Assembly: GCA_035578175.1 (NCBI GenBank)
Contig: JAQMRL010000003.1
Coordinates: forward strand, 99,555,969-99,619,968
Reading direction: 5' to 3'
Source of the DNA: Catonia carolina
Lineage: Eukaryota > Arthropoda > Insecta > Hemiptera > Achilidae
DNA: 64,000 nt
This document shows, piece after piece, positions 11,700 to 23,106 of the stretch; the stretch's first letter is position 1, and the number at the start of each line of letters is the position of its first letter. A model generated the notes under the pieces. It had not been told where the DNA came from, did not search any database, and saw only the letters and a program-made list of their open reading frames with translations. A program made the translations under genes and the position numbers.

Positions 11700-12015
11700 A
11701 CCCCATGAGATGACTTTAAACGTTTCCGAAAGCACTTTTTGCAGCCCATATTTTCAGCATTCGCTCACTGTATGCTTTTGTCCTTTTTTCTGCCCACCCG
11801 GTGTTCCGTTTCTGTTCTTCATGAAAGCCCTTTAAGTCCGTAATTTGTTGTCTTAATTTTTGGTTCGGTTCATAAAATTTTCTCGGTTTATTTCAGTTTT
11901 CTCAATAACTTTCTGGATTTTTTAAACCATTTATCCGACACCTTAGGTTTATTGTTGTATATCTTTAAAATTTGTTTTGTCAACGTGTTGTCATCCATTC
12001 CTTACAGGTGTTCTT
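11700..12015 (+). repeat. Old dispersed repeat, copy 1
   Basis: The block running from the 11700s to ACAGGTG at about 12010 resembles 12300-12910 once the R-D insertion there is removed. Shared landmarks in order are a TTCATG-AA-CCC segment, AAGTC-GTAAT, CACCTTAGGT and GTTGTCATC..TACAGGTG. A third, shorter match lies near 16550-16580. The type is unknown. Confidence 0.4.
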
Positions 12016-12299
12016 TACATAAATTTTAGTTTATATAACTGTGGGTTACAACTGCAGTGCTAAATCGGTTAGAGCAAGTTATTCTACCCCAACATTTTTG
12101 CTGTTCAGGTAAATTTAGACAGCATGATGTCATGTCTCTTAATTTCAACGTTGTTATATTCGTAATAAAAAATTGACTATTGTTTGGTTAGCTATGATTA
12201 ATTATAAAAAGAATTTAGGATATTTATGATAAAGTTATTTCTTGCTTAGGGCTATTTTTAACCTTGTAAAGTATTTAAACATTTTTTGAAGCTGTTTTA

Positions 12300-12387
12300 G
12301 CATTTCACTCATTCAACATAATTTTATTGTAAGCTTTTCTCATTTTCCGGCCATTCGGTATTTTGCTTTTGTTCTTCATGGAACCCC
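12300..12387 (+). repeat. Old dispersed repeat, copy 2 (left part)
   Basis: Left part of the second copy of the repeat seen at 11700-12015. An R-D element has inserted into it, and the copy resumes at 12781. Confidence 0.4.
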
Positions 12388-12772
12388 GTGCTGCCCATAA
12401 CAGACAGGCGGAGTGTTGAATTATTTGCACTTGATCTGGTAGTTCCAGGACTACAAAAAATAGTTCTGTTTCTTATAACATTGTCAGCCAATTATATGAG
12501 AAGATATAAGAACAAAAGTGGTAGAAGAGTAGAAAACACTAGTCACTGTTATCTCCTCTGAGAGTAATGAAGTTCAGTATACAGCCAGACCCTGTGGTGA
12601 ATGAAGTTAAGAAGGTGTCTGTTACAGGGTGGAAAGTATGCTTTTCAGAGGGCTTGGCATGCCAATAAGCATACTTTTCCTCGATAAGTAAGGGTAAACC
12701 ACCTCACTCCTCGTTTTACTTATTAAAGCCTCTAGAGGTTCGAACCAGCCTTTCGGTTGAAGACTTAAAAAC
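12388..12772 (+). repeat. R-D element, full length with target duplication
   Basis: A complete 385-bp R-D copy starting GTGCTGCCCATAACAGACAG and ending GGTTGAAGACTTAAAAAC. It is flanked by an exact 8-bp duplication GGAACCCC at 12380-12387 and 12773-12780. It splits an older dispersed repeat, so it is the younger insertion. Core landmarks are TGGTGAATGAAGTTAAG and CCTCTAGAGGTTCGAACC. The latter looks like a polymerase III B box but lies near the 3' end. Confidence 0.9.
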
Positions 12773-12780
12773 GGAACCCC

Positions 12781-12910
12781 TTGAAGTCAGTAATCAGTTA
12801 CCTGAATACTTTTTGACTTCTCTACATCACTATGTGATACCTTAAGTCTATTTGAGTCTTAAGAAATTGTTTTATCGACCGTTTGTCATCAGTTTTATAC
12901 AGGTGTCCGT
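12781..12910 (+). repeat. Old dispersed repeat, copy 2 (right part)
   Basis: Resumes with TTGAAGTCAGTAATC and ends TTGTCATCAGTTTTATACAG, paralleling 11830-12010. Confidence 0.4.
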
Positions 12911-12914
12911 AAAC

Positions 12915-13855
12915 TAATAATGATCGTTTTTTATCGTTTCCATTAATCGTTCGTTTTCCTCTTACGTTATCGTAGTTGTTTACTTTTCTTTTTCTTGTTT
13001 TTTTAAATCGGTTATTATTTGTTTCATAGTTCTGTTTTAGTATTCTATCAGGAAGTCATGCCCTGATATCTTTTAATAGTGACTGTAAGCAGTAAAGGGC
13101 ATTCAAACAGAAGTAATGCATTATTAGTCATATTTTGTACAAATTACAGTGCAACACGCTTATTTATTTTCTATTTCTGCCAATTGTATAGCTTGAAATC
13201 GGTCTATCCATTCATTAGATAAACATTACCCCTCAAAATATAGGGTGGAACAATCAGTTCCCTAAAAATTATGAAACTCCGACATCAAAACTTCCCCTAT
13301 CAAATTACGTACATTCACAGCGGTTGTGACCAGAATAGGAGGTCTGTTGTATCATGTACAAAGAATGCAAACTGCAGTGAATCAGTGGGTATCGTTGTAC
13401 ATAAAACTGCGTACTGTATTATTGTACAATATACTACATAAATACAAACGTCACCATTCTTAGAAATGAAGTCATGACACCTCACATACACGCCACCTGG
13501 TTCACAGGCAGTCTTTATCTTCTACATGTTTTTTTTATTTTTTAATTATATTAATTTACTTTCAAGTTTACTGCCTTTACGTGATATGTCATATTTCGTT
13601 AACGTTATTGTAATTATTTTTTTCTAAGTGGACCTATCTAAGTTATAGAATTTAGTAATTAGTACGTCAGTAGGAATAGTAGTAGGCCAAGGTACTAATT
13701 ACTTTTAAGCATTCATTTAATTAAATTATTTGTGTATAATATGAATGTGTTGCGTTTTAATTCTTGATATTATTTATAAACTAAAGCAATAATAATTTAA
13801 AAGGTATAGCCCTAAGTACTGTGCTCTTTATAATGTTTTTTTTGTATGAATGTAT
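12915..13855. other. No recognised feature
   Basis: About 0.9 kb of AT-rich DNA. The 13210-13520 part is slightly less AT-rich, but no protein motif could be read in any frame. Confidence 0.4.
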
Positions 13856-13857
13856 TG

Positions 13858-14536
13858 GGAAGAAAAGTAGGGTGTATTCATGTCGAATTTTCCAAATCGG
13901 GTTTACGCCGGAAATACACATTTTCAGGCTTCAAGAACCTAAAAATTATGTTTGTTAGCGATTGGTCTGCGCGCGCGTGTTAACAAAATATCTCGTGAAC
14001 GGAATAGCGTATGAAGTTTGAACTTGCAACTTAAGTTAGATACTACTAGAAGACTTGACAGGAACATTTTAATCAAATCTGTCAAACGGAAGTAGGCTAG
14101 TAGTAATTCGTTCAGTTTTTCACTTTTTGCGATTTTCTCAAAAACGGCTTCTACAATTTAAAAAAAAATTGTCTCATTAACTTAGGCTACTACATTTTTA
14201 TCCATAATTTTTAAGATAGGATAAGCGTCATGTCTGCTGAAATTTTTGGGAAGACTGTGGTCTCATGGTAATGTTGTTTTAAGATTTTGGCCTTATTTTG
14301 CATTTTAAAGCGAAATAGTTTGTAAAGTTGTAGACACTTACATAACCTACAACTTTATTTCAAACATTTTTTTCTACAACGCTTAGTTTAACGTCAACCA
14401 ATGATTTTCCGTATTTTTAAGTTCTACTGTGGTTGATTGTCATTTTACAATTTTTATTAATTATTAAACATAGTTTATATTTCTCACTATTTACCTTGGC
14501 AAGAGAAAGTCATGTGAGTGTTCACATCAGACTTTT
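13858..14536 (+). mobile_element. R-E element, 5' end missing, shortened
   Basis: Matches R-E from GTATTCATGTCG through the 3' terminus GGCAAGAGAAAGTCATGTGA and its hairpin. It carries a deletion in the second half relative to 431-1418. Confidence 0.75.
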
Positions 14537-15106
14537 TGTTTTTTAATTTAATATCAAATTTGAAACTGAACGGTTGTAGAAAGCTCGTGGCAACTATAAT
14601 CTGAAATGTAGTGGTTTGTGCAATTTGCTTCCAGGCCAGGGGTCCCGGTCATGTATCGTTTTTTCATCATTATAATATAACCTCATTTCATCACGAACAG
14701 TAATTATTCATTTTAACTCAATAAAAAAGTTACTGTATTATTGAGGATTGTTTTTATTTTTGAAGTGACTGCTTCATTTGGCGCGCCTGGACTGTGTTTT
14801 TTGCACGGGGAAAATCTTTAGTTTGTCATCACGTCACGCTCTGTTGTCAAAAATTACCATTAATTAATTAATTATTCACCTTAACTTAATAATTTTTGAT
14901 CCAGTTGAAAAAAATGTTCACAAAAATGGACTTACATATTTTGGTTAGTAGTTGTCAGAATTGGAGGAAATATGATTTTGAGTTAGAACTACCTTGAATT
15001 AAATTTTCCTGTATCTTTAAATGTATTTGACGACTTTCAACAATTTTCTTATCCTTTATTTCAAAATTAAATGACGTTATATTTCATTAGTATCCGACAT
15101 TAAAGT

Positions 15107-15513
15107 TGTTGTTGTTGTTTAGGTCAACTGCCGAAAGGCTGGTTTGAACCTCTAGAGGTTTTACCAAGTAAAAACGAAGAGTAAGGTGGTTTACCATTGC
15201 TTTCCTCACTGAGTGGAAAAGTACGCTTATCAGCATGCCGGGCCTTCTGAAAAGCACATATTTTCCACTCTGCAAATGACACCTTCATTTCATTCACCAC
15301 AGGGTCTGGCTGTATAATGAAATTCATTACTTCCAGAGGAGATAACTCTGATTAGTGTCTTTTACACCTCTACCTCTTCTGTTCTTAAATGATTCAGTCA
15401 TTTAATTGGCTGATCATGTGTTAAGAAACAGAACTATTTATTTTAGCCCTGCAACGAACAGATTGAGTGTAAAAATTTGACACTCCGCCTGTCTGTTATA
15501 GGCAGATTTCTTC
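15107..15513 (-). repeat. R-D element, full length with 18-bp target duplication
   Basis: A full-length R-D copy on the minus strand with a GTTGTTGTT (AAC)n tail at its low-coordinate end. The flanks carry an exact 18-bp duplication, AGTATCCGACATTAAAGT, at 15089-15106 and 15514-15531. Such a long duplication plus a short simple-repeat tail indicates LINE-type retrotransposition. The two overlapping ORFs here follow the repeat and are not genes. Confidence 0.93.
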
Positions 15514-15534
15514 AGTATCCGACATTAAAGTAGT

Positions 15535-16700
15535 AGCGTGAAAAACAAATCTTTCTGAAATCTCACAATCGTCCAACCGAGGTGTGAAATGAAGCTGACA
15601 ACCGTTTTGTCACGTACCATTTAATTCTGTATGTAACAATACCATTGTCTGGAGACTATTACTAGGTATTGTTAAAAAAATATTCCGGATTTTATTTAGG
15701 AAAATATTGGACACCTTCATATTATCTTGTTCCATCAAAGGTGAAATCTTCAATTTGGGTTTTCAACCCCTTTCATTTCACGTGACACACCCGTCTTTTT
15801 GCACCCTTCAATTTTATCCACAATGTAAAAAACCCTTCTTTCTTATATAAACTTTCCCATCGTATTAAAACCCAAGTTTGGTGTACATTGTTGTTTTCTT
15901 AAGCTGATTTGAGTGTATTTTAATTACATTATTAATGTATCTAATCATAATATTTTTCTACGTAACGGCCGGAAAATAAAGTAACAAATTTTTTCATACA
16001 TTGCACAGGAATAGGATTCTAAACGATATCCAATTAAGAGTAAGTTTACACCATAATATTATCTGGGAACATTATATTTTAATAATAATTTTCTTCAAAT
16101 AATTCTGTACCTAAGAAGTAAAAGGTGTTACCTCCATTTTGGTGATTTTTCAAGAGAGCCAAAAAGTAGAAATATTTTCTTTTCATTATTGTAACAAAAT
16201 TTCAGTAGGTGTTGGAAACTTGAAATTGACACCCAATTTCTACAGAAAATACTTTTTACCTACAGATTTATTATTTAGTAACCTGGTCGACTTTTATACT
16301 CATTCCCAACTAAAAAACAGGACTTAACAACTTAACCGCTTTCTGTGTTTTGTCACTTTTTTTAGGTTCTACATTAGTGTTAATTCCAATGTAAGGTGAA
16401 AACTTTCGTGAAATACCTAGTGCTTCGCTTCGCTAATTTTATAAAGAAGCAGCATTTTATACACAGAATACATATCATAGAAAGCCCATAAATTGTAGTG
16501 TGATTTTATCCGGTACAGTTTGCGCCTGAACTTTTAATGTCCTTAAAACACTTATCAGACACCTTAGGTCTGTTGTGTACAAAATTTATTTTAATCGTTA
16601 TTATAGATATTTATTGGAGTTAAGTCTTCGTTTTTGAAAAACAGAAGCTAAATAAGTAAATCAACCAATAAATGATTTAATGTAATGGTTAAAATATGGT
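15535..16700. other. AT-rich, no recognised gene
   Basis: A 62-codon frame at 16139-16327 has no motif. Part of the old repeat seen near 12 kb recurs around 16550-16580 (CACCTTAGGTCTG). Confidence 0.4.
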
Positions 16701-16714
16701 ATAATTATAAACTA

Positions 16715-17111
16715 CTAGCATACCCGTGCGGCTTCACACACGAATCATGTGTAGGCCTAACGAATTTTTTGAAAATAAATGTAACATAAATAGTGAAGCT
16801 GCTAGATCGACTTAATACTCCAACGTCCTCTTCTCGCGCTCTCTCTGGCTATCTAGCTCCCTCTCCCCCTCTCTCACCCACACTCTCTTTCTCCCTCCCT
16901 CTCTCTCTCTCACAACGTGCGTGCGCGCATATACACATACACACAATTATGAAAATCTTAATTATTGCCCTTTGGGATATCATTTTTGAAAATTTTAAAA
17001 TAAAATGTTGCTGTGAATATAAGTACGAATATACTGTCAAAATTTCATGAAAATCCGTTGAGTAGTTTTGGAAATTAGCCTCCACAAAAAAACACGCTTT
17101 GTCTTTGTAAT
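16715..17111 (+). mobile_element. Retro-inserted element with CT/CA microsatellite
   Basis: Starts CTAGCATACCCGTGCGGCTT and ends near TCATGAAAATCCGTTGAGTA plus a TTTGT-rich tail. An 11-bp sequence ATTATAAACTA occurs on both sides (16704-16714 and 17112-17122), consistent with a target duplication. Such starts (ACCCGTGCGGCTTC) and ends (AATTTCATGAAAATC.GTTGAG) are common in arthropod repeats of SINE/LINE-tail or Helitron type. I cannot decide between them. A CT-rich and CA/GC-rich tract lies in the middle, at 16855-16945. Confidence 0.6.
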
Positions 17112-17487
17112 ATTATAAACTATTCAGGACGTGTATGATAGTTATACGCAAGTAATTAGCAGCAGTTCGCAGAAAGTAAAAAAATTATTGTATACACGTT
17201 TATTTGAAAATTTGACTTAATTGGGTCAATAATCTTTGCCCGCCAACACTGGTAGGCCTACACCGAAACACAATCTAAAGCTGTTAGAATGTAGAATTTT
17301 AAAAATAAAATATATGCCCTACTACTTATTTATTTATTAAGAGATCAGCGTGAACATTTAATTCAGAGTCATTACTGTTAATTTTAGCCCGACGGTTTCA
17401 ACATGAGAAATTTAAATTTAAATCTTACTGAATTTAAAATCATGACCGTCTAAATTAATGATAATTTGAGTCTTACATTATGATACT

Positions 17488-17886
17488 TGCTCATTACAGA
17501 CAGTTGGAATGTTAAATTATTTGCGCTCGATCTACTAATTCCAGGGGTACAAAAAATAGTTCTGTTTCTTATCACAATTATATTCTTCTGGCCAATTATA
17601 TGACTGAATCATTTAAGAACAGAAGAGGTAGAGGTGTAAAAGACACTAGTCAGAGTTATCTTCTCTGAAAGTATTGAATTTCATTATACAGCCCATCCTA
17701 TGGTGAATGAAGTGAATGTGTCATTTGCAGGGTGGAAAATATTTACTTTTCAGAGGGCCTGACATGCTGATAAGCATTCTTTTCCACTCAGTGAGAAAGT
17801 CAATGGTAAACCACCTCTCTCCTTGTTTTACTTAATACAACTTCTAGAGGTTCAAACTAGCCTTTCGGTTGATGACCTAAACAACA
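17488..17886 (+). repeat. R-D element, full length
   Basis: Full R-D copy from CTCATTACAGACAGTTGGAA to GGTTGATGACCTAAACAACA. Near-duplicate flanks (ACATTATGATACT at 17475-17487, ACATTAAGATATT at 17887-17899) look like a diverged target duplication. Confidence 0.85.
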
Positions 17887-17899
17887 ACATTAAGATATT

Positions 17900-18255
17900 G
17901 GTAAAAACTACGTTTTTTCATTTGAACATAATAAAATAGTTGATTTCCTATTTATGTAAATAAACGAAACAGGATGGAATACCTTGAACGAACACCTTAC
18001 TAGATTGGCTTAGGATGTTAGTTATTGAATTTGCTTTATTGTAGGATGTTGACGAAACGAATTATAATTTTATACTTTGTCGTCAAGGTTGTTTTATTTA
18101 ATTATATACTATGATGTAACTTAATTTTTATCGGCCGATTTTAATTTCGAAATACATATAAATATATTCCTTAGTGCAGTTATTATTATAATTATTTGAT
18201 TTTAATACGCAGTACTGTAATTTAAAATAATTACAGAAGTTGCCTAATACATAAT
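17900..18255. other. AT-rich spacer
   Basis: Nothing recognised between two R-D copies in opposite orientation. Confidence 0.4.
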
Positions 18256-18650
18256 CTTGTGTTGTTGGTTAGGTTTTTAGCTGAAAGGCTGGTTTGAACC
18301 TCTAGAGGCTTTACTAAGTAAAACGAGGAGTGAGGTGGTTTACCATTGTCTTCCTGACTGAGTGGAAAAGAATGCTTATCAGTATGCCAGGCCTCTGATA
18401 AGCATCTACTTTCCACTCTGCAAATGACACGTTCACTTCATTCACCACAGGATCTGGCTGTATAATGAAGAAATTCATTACTATCAGAGGAGATAACTAT
18501 GACTAGTGTTTTTTACATCTCTTCATCTTTTGTTCTTAAATACTGCAGTCGTATAATTGACTGACCATGTGATAAGAAACAGAAATATTTTTTTGTAGCC
18601 CTGGAACTAGCAGATCAAGTGTAATAATACTTAAACCCTTCACCTGCCTT
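18256..18650 (-). repeat. R-D element, full length
   Basis: Full-length R-D on the minus strand. The low-coordinate end reads TTGTTGGTTAGGTTTTTAGC and the other end reads near CACCTGCCTTTTACTTGTG. CTTGTGT occurs at both ends and may be a short target duplication. Confidence 0.85.
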
Positions 18651-18659
18651 TTACTTGTG

Positions 18660-19645
18660 TCAAATTTCGTTGTCATGTAAAGTTTTAGCTGGTTGTTTAA
18701 TAGAAAATTTGTTCTGATTAATTGTATTTATTTAAACTAATCCTCAGTATTTTGAGGATTTTTAATTTGGACAATAACAACACTTTTCACAGAGGTTACG
18801 TTCTTATTTCTTATTTAAGTGATGTTAGTGATATTTATGTCGCTTTTGTAAAAGTGAAAAATCGAAATTGTGAGTGTATAATTTTGTGTCAAAAGTAATT
18901 TTATTCTATGGCGTTTTAAAATAAACCATTGTGTTAGCTTTCTATGTTTATTTTTACAAAGTTGTTAGTAAGCGATCAATTTTATGCGGTTACCAGATGA
19001 CAGCAACTCGAGAAACATATCGATTGGAAATCCCCTGTCAAATTCACGTCTTCTTCAAATCAAAAGAAAAGCAGAAAAAAGCGTTCGTATTGAGTTGTTT
19101 TAATAATGTATACAGGTATCGGATTAGAAAGAAAAGCTAAATTATTGAAATTACAAAAAAAATTAGTCGATTTTATATTTATCGTTGTAGTAATTTGAAG
19201 AAATAATTTCAGGAGTACTTCGAAACTATTGTACAATATTAACTGTACTGTCATTTTAATTATTGTAGCCTATATTATATTAATCCGTATTTTATACTAC
19301 AAAAGGAGCATTGTGTAACTGAAGAACGTGTGTACTTGACTACAATGCAATTGATATAAGAATTTAAGTTAGTGTAAAAAACTAAGCCGACATCTGGTGA
19401 TGATGTAATCATGTAATATAAATTAGCGTTAACCTACTTATCTAATCTATTCCGCTCATCAATTAAAACAAACGATTCTCAGTGCATTAAACCTACGCTT
19501 AAATATTATCTTTAGAGTAACTTATACAAAACATTGTATCTGTTGCTTGCAACTCTGGAGCATAGATTGCAAAAGTATTCCAATTTGAAAAATGTTTGAT
19601 GCGCGGATTCAATTAACTTCCATGTTGTTACGCCTAACTTTTTTT
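18660..19645. other. AT-rich, nothing recognised
   Basis: Two overlapping 64-69-codon frames on opposite strands (18931-19254) show no motif. Confidence 0.4.
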
Positions 19646-19651
19646 TAAATC

Positions 19652-19972
19652 CCTAATGTGTGTACGTTGTAATCTGTTCAATTAAGAACAATAAGCAATC
19701 CCATGACTCAATGACATGAGAATGATGTGTATGACGTGTAAATGAAGTGTAGTCTTGTGCAGACCCAGGCCGACCATTTCTGAGAGATTATGGTTAATTG
19801 AACCCCAACCATCAAAGTACACCGGTAACCACTCTCTTGTATTCAAATCCGTATAAAATTAATTACGTTTACTAGGATTTGAACCAGGAACCATCGTCTT
19901 CGAAAATCAGTTGTTAAACAGCTGAATCGTGGGGACGATTTTACCTCTAGACCAACCCGGTGGGTCACTCCT
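19652..19972 (-). repeat. R-B tRNA-derived SINE, full length
   Basis: On the minus strand the head reads ACCCACCGGGTTGGTCTAGA then GGTAAAATCG (A-box region) and CCTGGTTCAAATCC (B box). The body contains TACACCGGT..., CAGGCCGACCATT and ATGAGAATGATGTG (all as written on the plus strand). The other end is CCCTAATGTGTGTACGTTG. Confidence 0.88.
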
Positions 19973-20015
19973 AAAATAATATTTTTATGAAAGAATATCC
20001 GTCACTAAGTTTTTT

Positions 20016-20230
20016 TTGCTTATTAGATGTTTTGTCTTCTCTGTACTCCTGTACGACGTAGAACCCTGGACCTTCGATGAAGCTATCACAACGAAACGGG
20101 TGGCATTTGAGATGTGGTTTATTTAACGATTTGATCGTCAGATTCGGAAAATCGTTTGTTTTCAAAGTGACTGCCGCAAGGTTCTTTCGAAGTGGTAATA
20201 AACGTTCAGAAAATCTAAAAAGATCTTTTA
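20016..20230 (+). pseudogene. LINE RT C-terminal remnant
   Basis: The plus-strand frame reads LLIRCFVFSVLLYDVEPWTF, then DEAITTKRVAFEMWFI, then a stop, and continues weakly (RKIV..VLSKW). This parallels RCYVFSVLFYGVEAWTLTEA and EAFEMWLYRRMLR in the better preserved LINE fragment at 24373-24831. The ORF on the opposite strand is a shadow. Confidence 0.7.
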
Positions 20231-20535
20231 ATTTCTCTTTCAACCTGACTTAAAAGGCTAGCCTTGTCCGGATTACCAAAAATCCAGATGAAGGAGAAAA
20301 TGTTATTTAATTAGGTAATATAGTCTATGCTATAATCGCCTAGTATGTATTAGTCTGAAGTAAAGAAACTATAACTACGTAGGAACTAAAAAAAAACTTA
20401 GTAATTAAAAATAACTGTAGTTTTACTATATTATGTAATAAAAATACTTATTTTAATAATAAAATTTGAGTATTAAGTACCTGTACGCTATTTCAAACAT
20501 CCAGTCTAACTTACGTGCGTCTAGAAATACGAATA

Positions 20536-21450
20536 CGAGGTGTGGCTATTAAATAACGAGACTGGCGTTGTTAAAAATTTTATTTTAATTTTATACATAA
20601 TCACTTATTGTCACTTCAATATACACTCCTTCTCTATCCCTACAACGCTCCATGCGAATTTTACATTGTTGGAAACGGTGCTGAAAGTCATCTTCTGTCA
20701 GCTCCTTCAGGACACGTGCCGCTCAAAAATGTTTGAAATGAAGCTGGCAAAAATGTTTGTACTGACACTTTGTACGCGATTGAAAATAACCCAAATTTTT
20801 TGGAAACGATAATAACATGTGATGAAACGTGGTTTTTTACTTATGATCCGGAAACGAAGCGTCAATCCATGCACTTGAAGAGCCGAACTTTACTGAGAGC
20901 CAAAAAAGCTCGAATGAGCAAGTCAAAATTTAAAGTAATGATGATAGTTTTTTTTGATGTCCATGGGATTGTGTATCTTCACTGGATTCCTGATGGTCAA
21001 ACAATTAATCAATATTACTACCTTGAGGTACTTTCTAAACTACGTCAAAGAGTAAGGAAAAAACGCCCCGAAATGTGGAAGGACAAATCATGGGTTCTCC
21101 ACCAAGACAATGCGCCAGCTCATTCAACGTTATATGTCAAGAGGTTCCTAGCCAAGTACAGCATCTCAGTGTTACTACATCTACCTTATTCACCAGATCT
21201 TGCACCATGTGACTTCTACCTGTTCCCTAAGGTGAAATCTGAATTAAAAGGGATAAGATTTGAGTCTGTGGAAGCTGCAAAAGAGAAAGCGGCACGTATC
21301 CTGAAGGAGCTGACAGAAGACGACTTCCAGCATTTCGCGTGGAGCGTTGTAGGGATAGAGAAGGAGTGTATATTGAAGGCGAGAATAAATGATTATGTAT
21401 AAAATTAAAATTTTAAAACGTCAGTCTCGTTATTTAATAGCCACACCTCG
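20536..21450 (+). mobile_element. Mariner transposon, internally rearranged, TA duplications
   Basis: A 915-bp element with termini CGAGGTGTGGCTATTAAATA and its exact complement, flanked by TA at 20534-20535 and 21451-21452. A full mariner is about 1.3 kb, so the element is short. Positions 20536 to about 20725 are not the normal 5' end. They are an inverted copy, with scattered mismatches, of the element's own last ~190 bp, including the coding sequence for the transposase C-terminus. The element is therefore a long-inverted-repeat (snap-back) derivative. Confidence 0.93.
20770..21402 (+). CDS. Mariner transposase, N-terminally truncated
   Basis: The frame encodes 210 residues, against about 345 in intact mariner transposases, and covers only the catalytic RNase-H-like domain. 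The first block TCDETWFF has Asp18, HQDNAPAH has Asp113, and SPDLAPCDFY has Asp148, so the DD34D spacing is preserved. The paired helix-turn-helix that binds the terminal repeats is absent. The stretch before about residue 6 is probably unrelated sequence read through by chance. It could fold as a catalytic core but should not recognise ends. The frame is uninterrupted to its stop, so the rearrangement is fairly recent or the copy is young. Confidence 0.85.
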   Translation: MYAIENNPNFLETIITCDETWFFTYDPETKRQSMHLKSRTLLRAKKARMSKSKFKVMMIVFFDVHGIVYLHWIPDGQTINQYYYLEVLSKLRQRVRKKRPEMWKDKSWVLHQDNAPAHSTLYVKRFLAKYSISVLLHLPYSPDLAPCDFYLFPKVKSELKGIRFESVEAAKEKAARILKELTEDDFQHFAWSVVGIEKECILKARINDYV

Positions 21451-21454
21451 TATA

Positions 21455-22150
21455 CACCCTACTATATTTGCTGGTTTACTGACTTTAAAAGAAATTTCAA
21501 CTTTACTTTTCCGGTTTCAGCAAAGAAAGCTTATTTGTTCAAAAATTTTAACTTGATATGGTAAGTTTTAGAAGAAATTTAATAAAATTATAATAAATCA
21601 TGTTTGGTTATGAAGAAGAACGACTATCTGTAGAGGAAATAGAGTTCAATAGGGCAACAAGGTTAAACGTTTAAACATTACACTTTAATATTATAAATTG
21701 ATATTTTGTAATGAATGGAATTATATTCAATGAAGTTCAGTAATAGTACTGAAAACTGAAAGCCTAAATGTTTTATTACATGTATATTATGTTATGCAAT
21801 GTATTGCCATTAATGGTAAAGAAACGTTGATTAATTTGAGAAATATTAACTAATAATTTCGAAATTTGTCATAAATTTTGATAGTATTTTATCCGATTTA
21901 CTGTTGCTTACAGTTTTTTCTCTGTAGTTCTTTATTTAAAAGTGTAAAATTTTACAAGTAAATGTGTAAATGACATGTAGGCCCTAAGCATGAGGGGTTA
22001 GTGATCCCAGGTGCCTCCCAAAGAGCTTACGTTTAAAATGGAAATACGTAGTGTAACGAGCTGAATTTGCTAAGTTGTTTCATTTTTGACGAGTGTTTTC
22101 TATTTCCATGTTCAGCCTTAACATTCACAGATGTAAATAAACACTTTTTT
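21455..22150. other. No recognised feature
   Basis: AT-rich, no ORF. A small GC-richer patch lies at 21975-22035. Confidence 0.4.
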
Positions 22151-22159
22151 AATTTTTAA

Positions 22160-22385
22160 AAAATCTTTAATGTGTGTACGTTGCAATTTGTTCAATTCAA
22201 GGACAATAAGCAATCTAATGACCCAACGAGATGAGGATTGTGGGTGTGACGAATAAATGAGATGTAGTCTTGTAGAGACTCAGGCCGACCATTACTGAGA
22301 GAGTATGGTTAATTGAACCTTTACCATCAAAGTATACCGGTAATCTCTATTAAGTATTTAAATCCGTATAAAAGTAACTACATTG
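22160..22385 (-). repeat. R-B SINE, tRNA-like head missing
   Basis: Matches R-B from the TTTAATGTGTGTACGTTGCA end through CAGGCCGACCATTACTGAG to AAATCCGTATAAAAGTAAC. It stops just before the B-box region. Confidence 0.82.
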
Positions 22386-22875
22386 ACCGGAAATAAATAA
22401 ACATAAACGTAAAGAACATGTGTCTGTAAATTTATTTTGTTTTAACAACCCATGACGATAAAAGAAGAAATTTGAGGGTAAAGGATTATTAATACATAAT
22501 AATATATATGACACATTTTTTCAACAAAATTGAATTTGATAATATTTACTGTAAAAAAAAACATTTGGTTGGTAGTAAAATAAAAATGTGTGAAAGATGC
22601 TAAGGAGGTTAAATGTGTAATGTGGACAAAAATCATGAACCGTAATGTATTTTTTATAATATTTTGTGTTTCTGGGTTGAACCAAGATCATTCAAATTTT
22701 TAATCACGCATTTTTGTAATTTAAATATTAATTTATTGCTACAAATTTGACTTCACACTGGAGAAAACATATTTAAAATTTGTATGTTGCAAATTTTTGC
22801 TATCGTCCTCCAGGGATTATATTTAATTGTTTTTGACAACTAAAAATAAGCTAATATTAAAATAAACTACAAATC

Positions 22876-22960
22876 GGAAGATCATGGGTTGGTTTTCTGG
22901 CTAGTGTCTGGAAATTTTAACAGGGGCAAACCTACGGTTCTGTGACTCTGAATGTGACTT
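22876..22960 (+). repeat. R-C-like SINE fragment
   Basis: The segment ATCATGGGTTGGTTTTCTGG ... GCAAACCTACGGTT resembles the middle of the R-C copy at 48205-48270. The head and tail are unclear. Confidence 0.4.
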
Positions 22961-23106
22961 TTTTTTATCCGAGGTGGCGAGAAAAACTCATGTTCACTCC
23001 CTTACGATGGAAGAAGTAGTGTTGGACTCAATTGAGGCGTCTTCGTCCAGCCCCAAGGAGGCCGCAACCGCCTATCAACCAAAAACCCGCCGCCTGGCCA
23101 CTTGAT
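22907..23106 (+). other. GC-rich short open frame, unknown
   Basis: One plus-strand frame is open from just after a TAG to a TGA at 23104-23106. It contains an ATG at about 23009 followed by MEEVVLDSIEASSSSPKEAA and TAYQPKTRRLAT. The segment 22970-23130 is clearly richer in GC than its surroundings. It could be a conserved SINE or LINE 3' body, a decayed transposon frame or an exon. No domain is recognised and no clear splice sites flank it. Confidence 0.3.

Noticed and set aside
15087..15327. Two overlapping minus-strand frames sharing peptides with 18231-18416 and 55794-56024
   Set aside because: They are shared because all are R-D copies. Frames shift between copies and none is maintained.
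16793..17085. Serine/proline/leucine-rich and basic frames
   Set aside because: They translate a CT/GA-rich microsatellite inside a repeat element.
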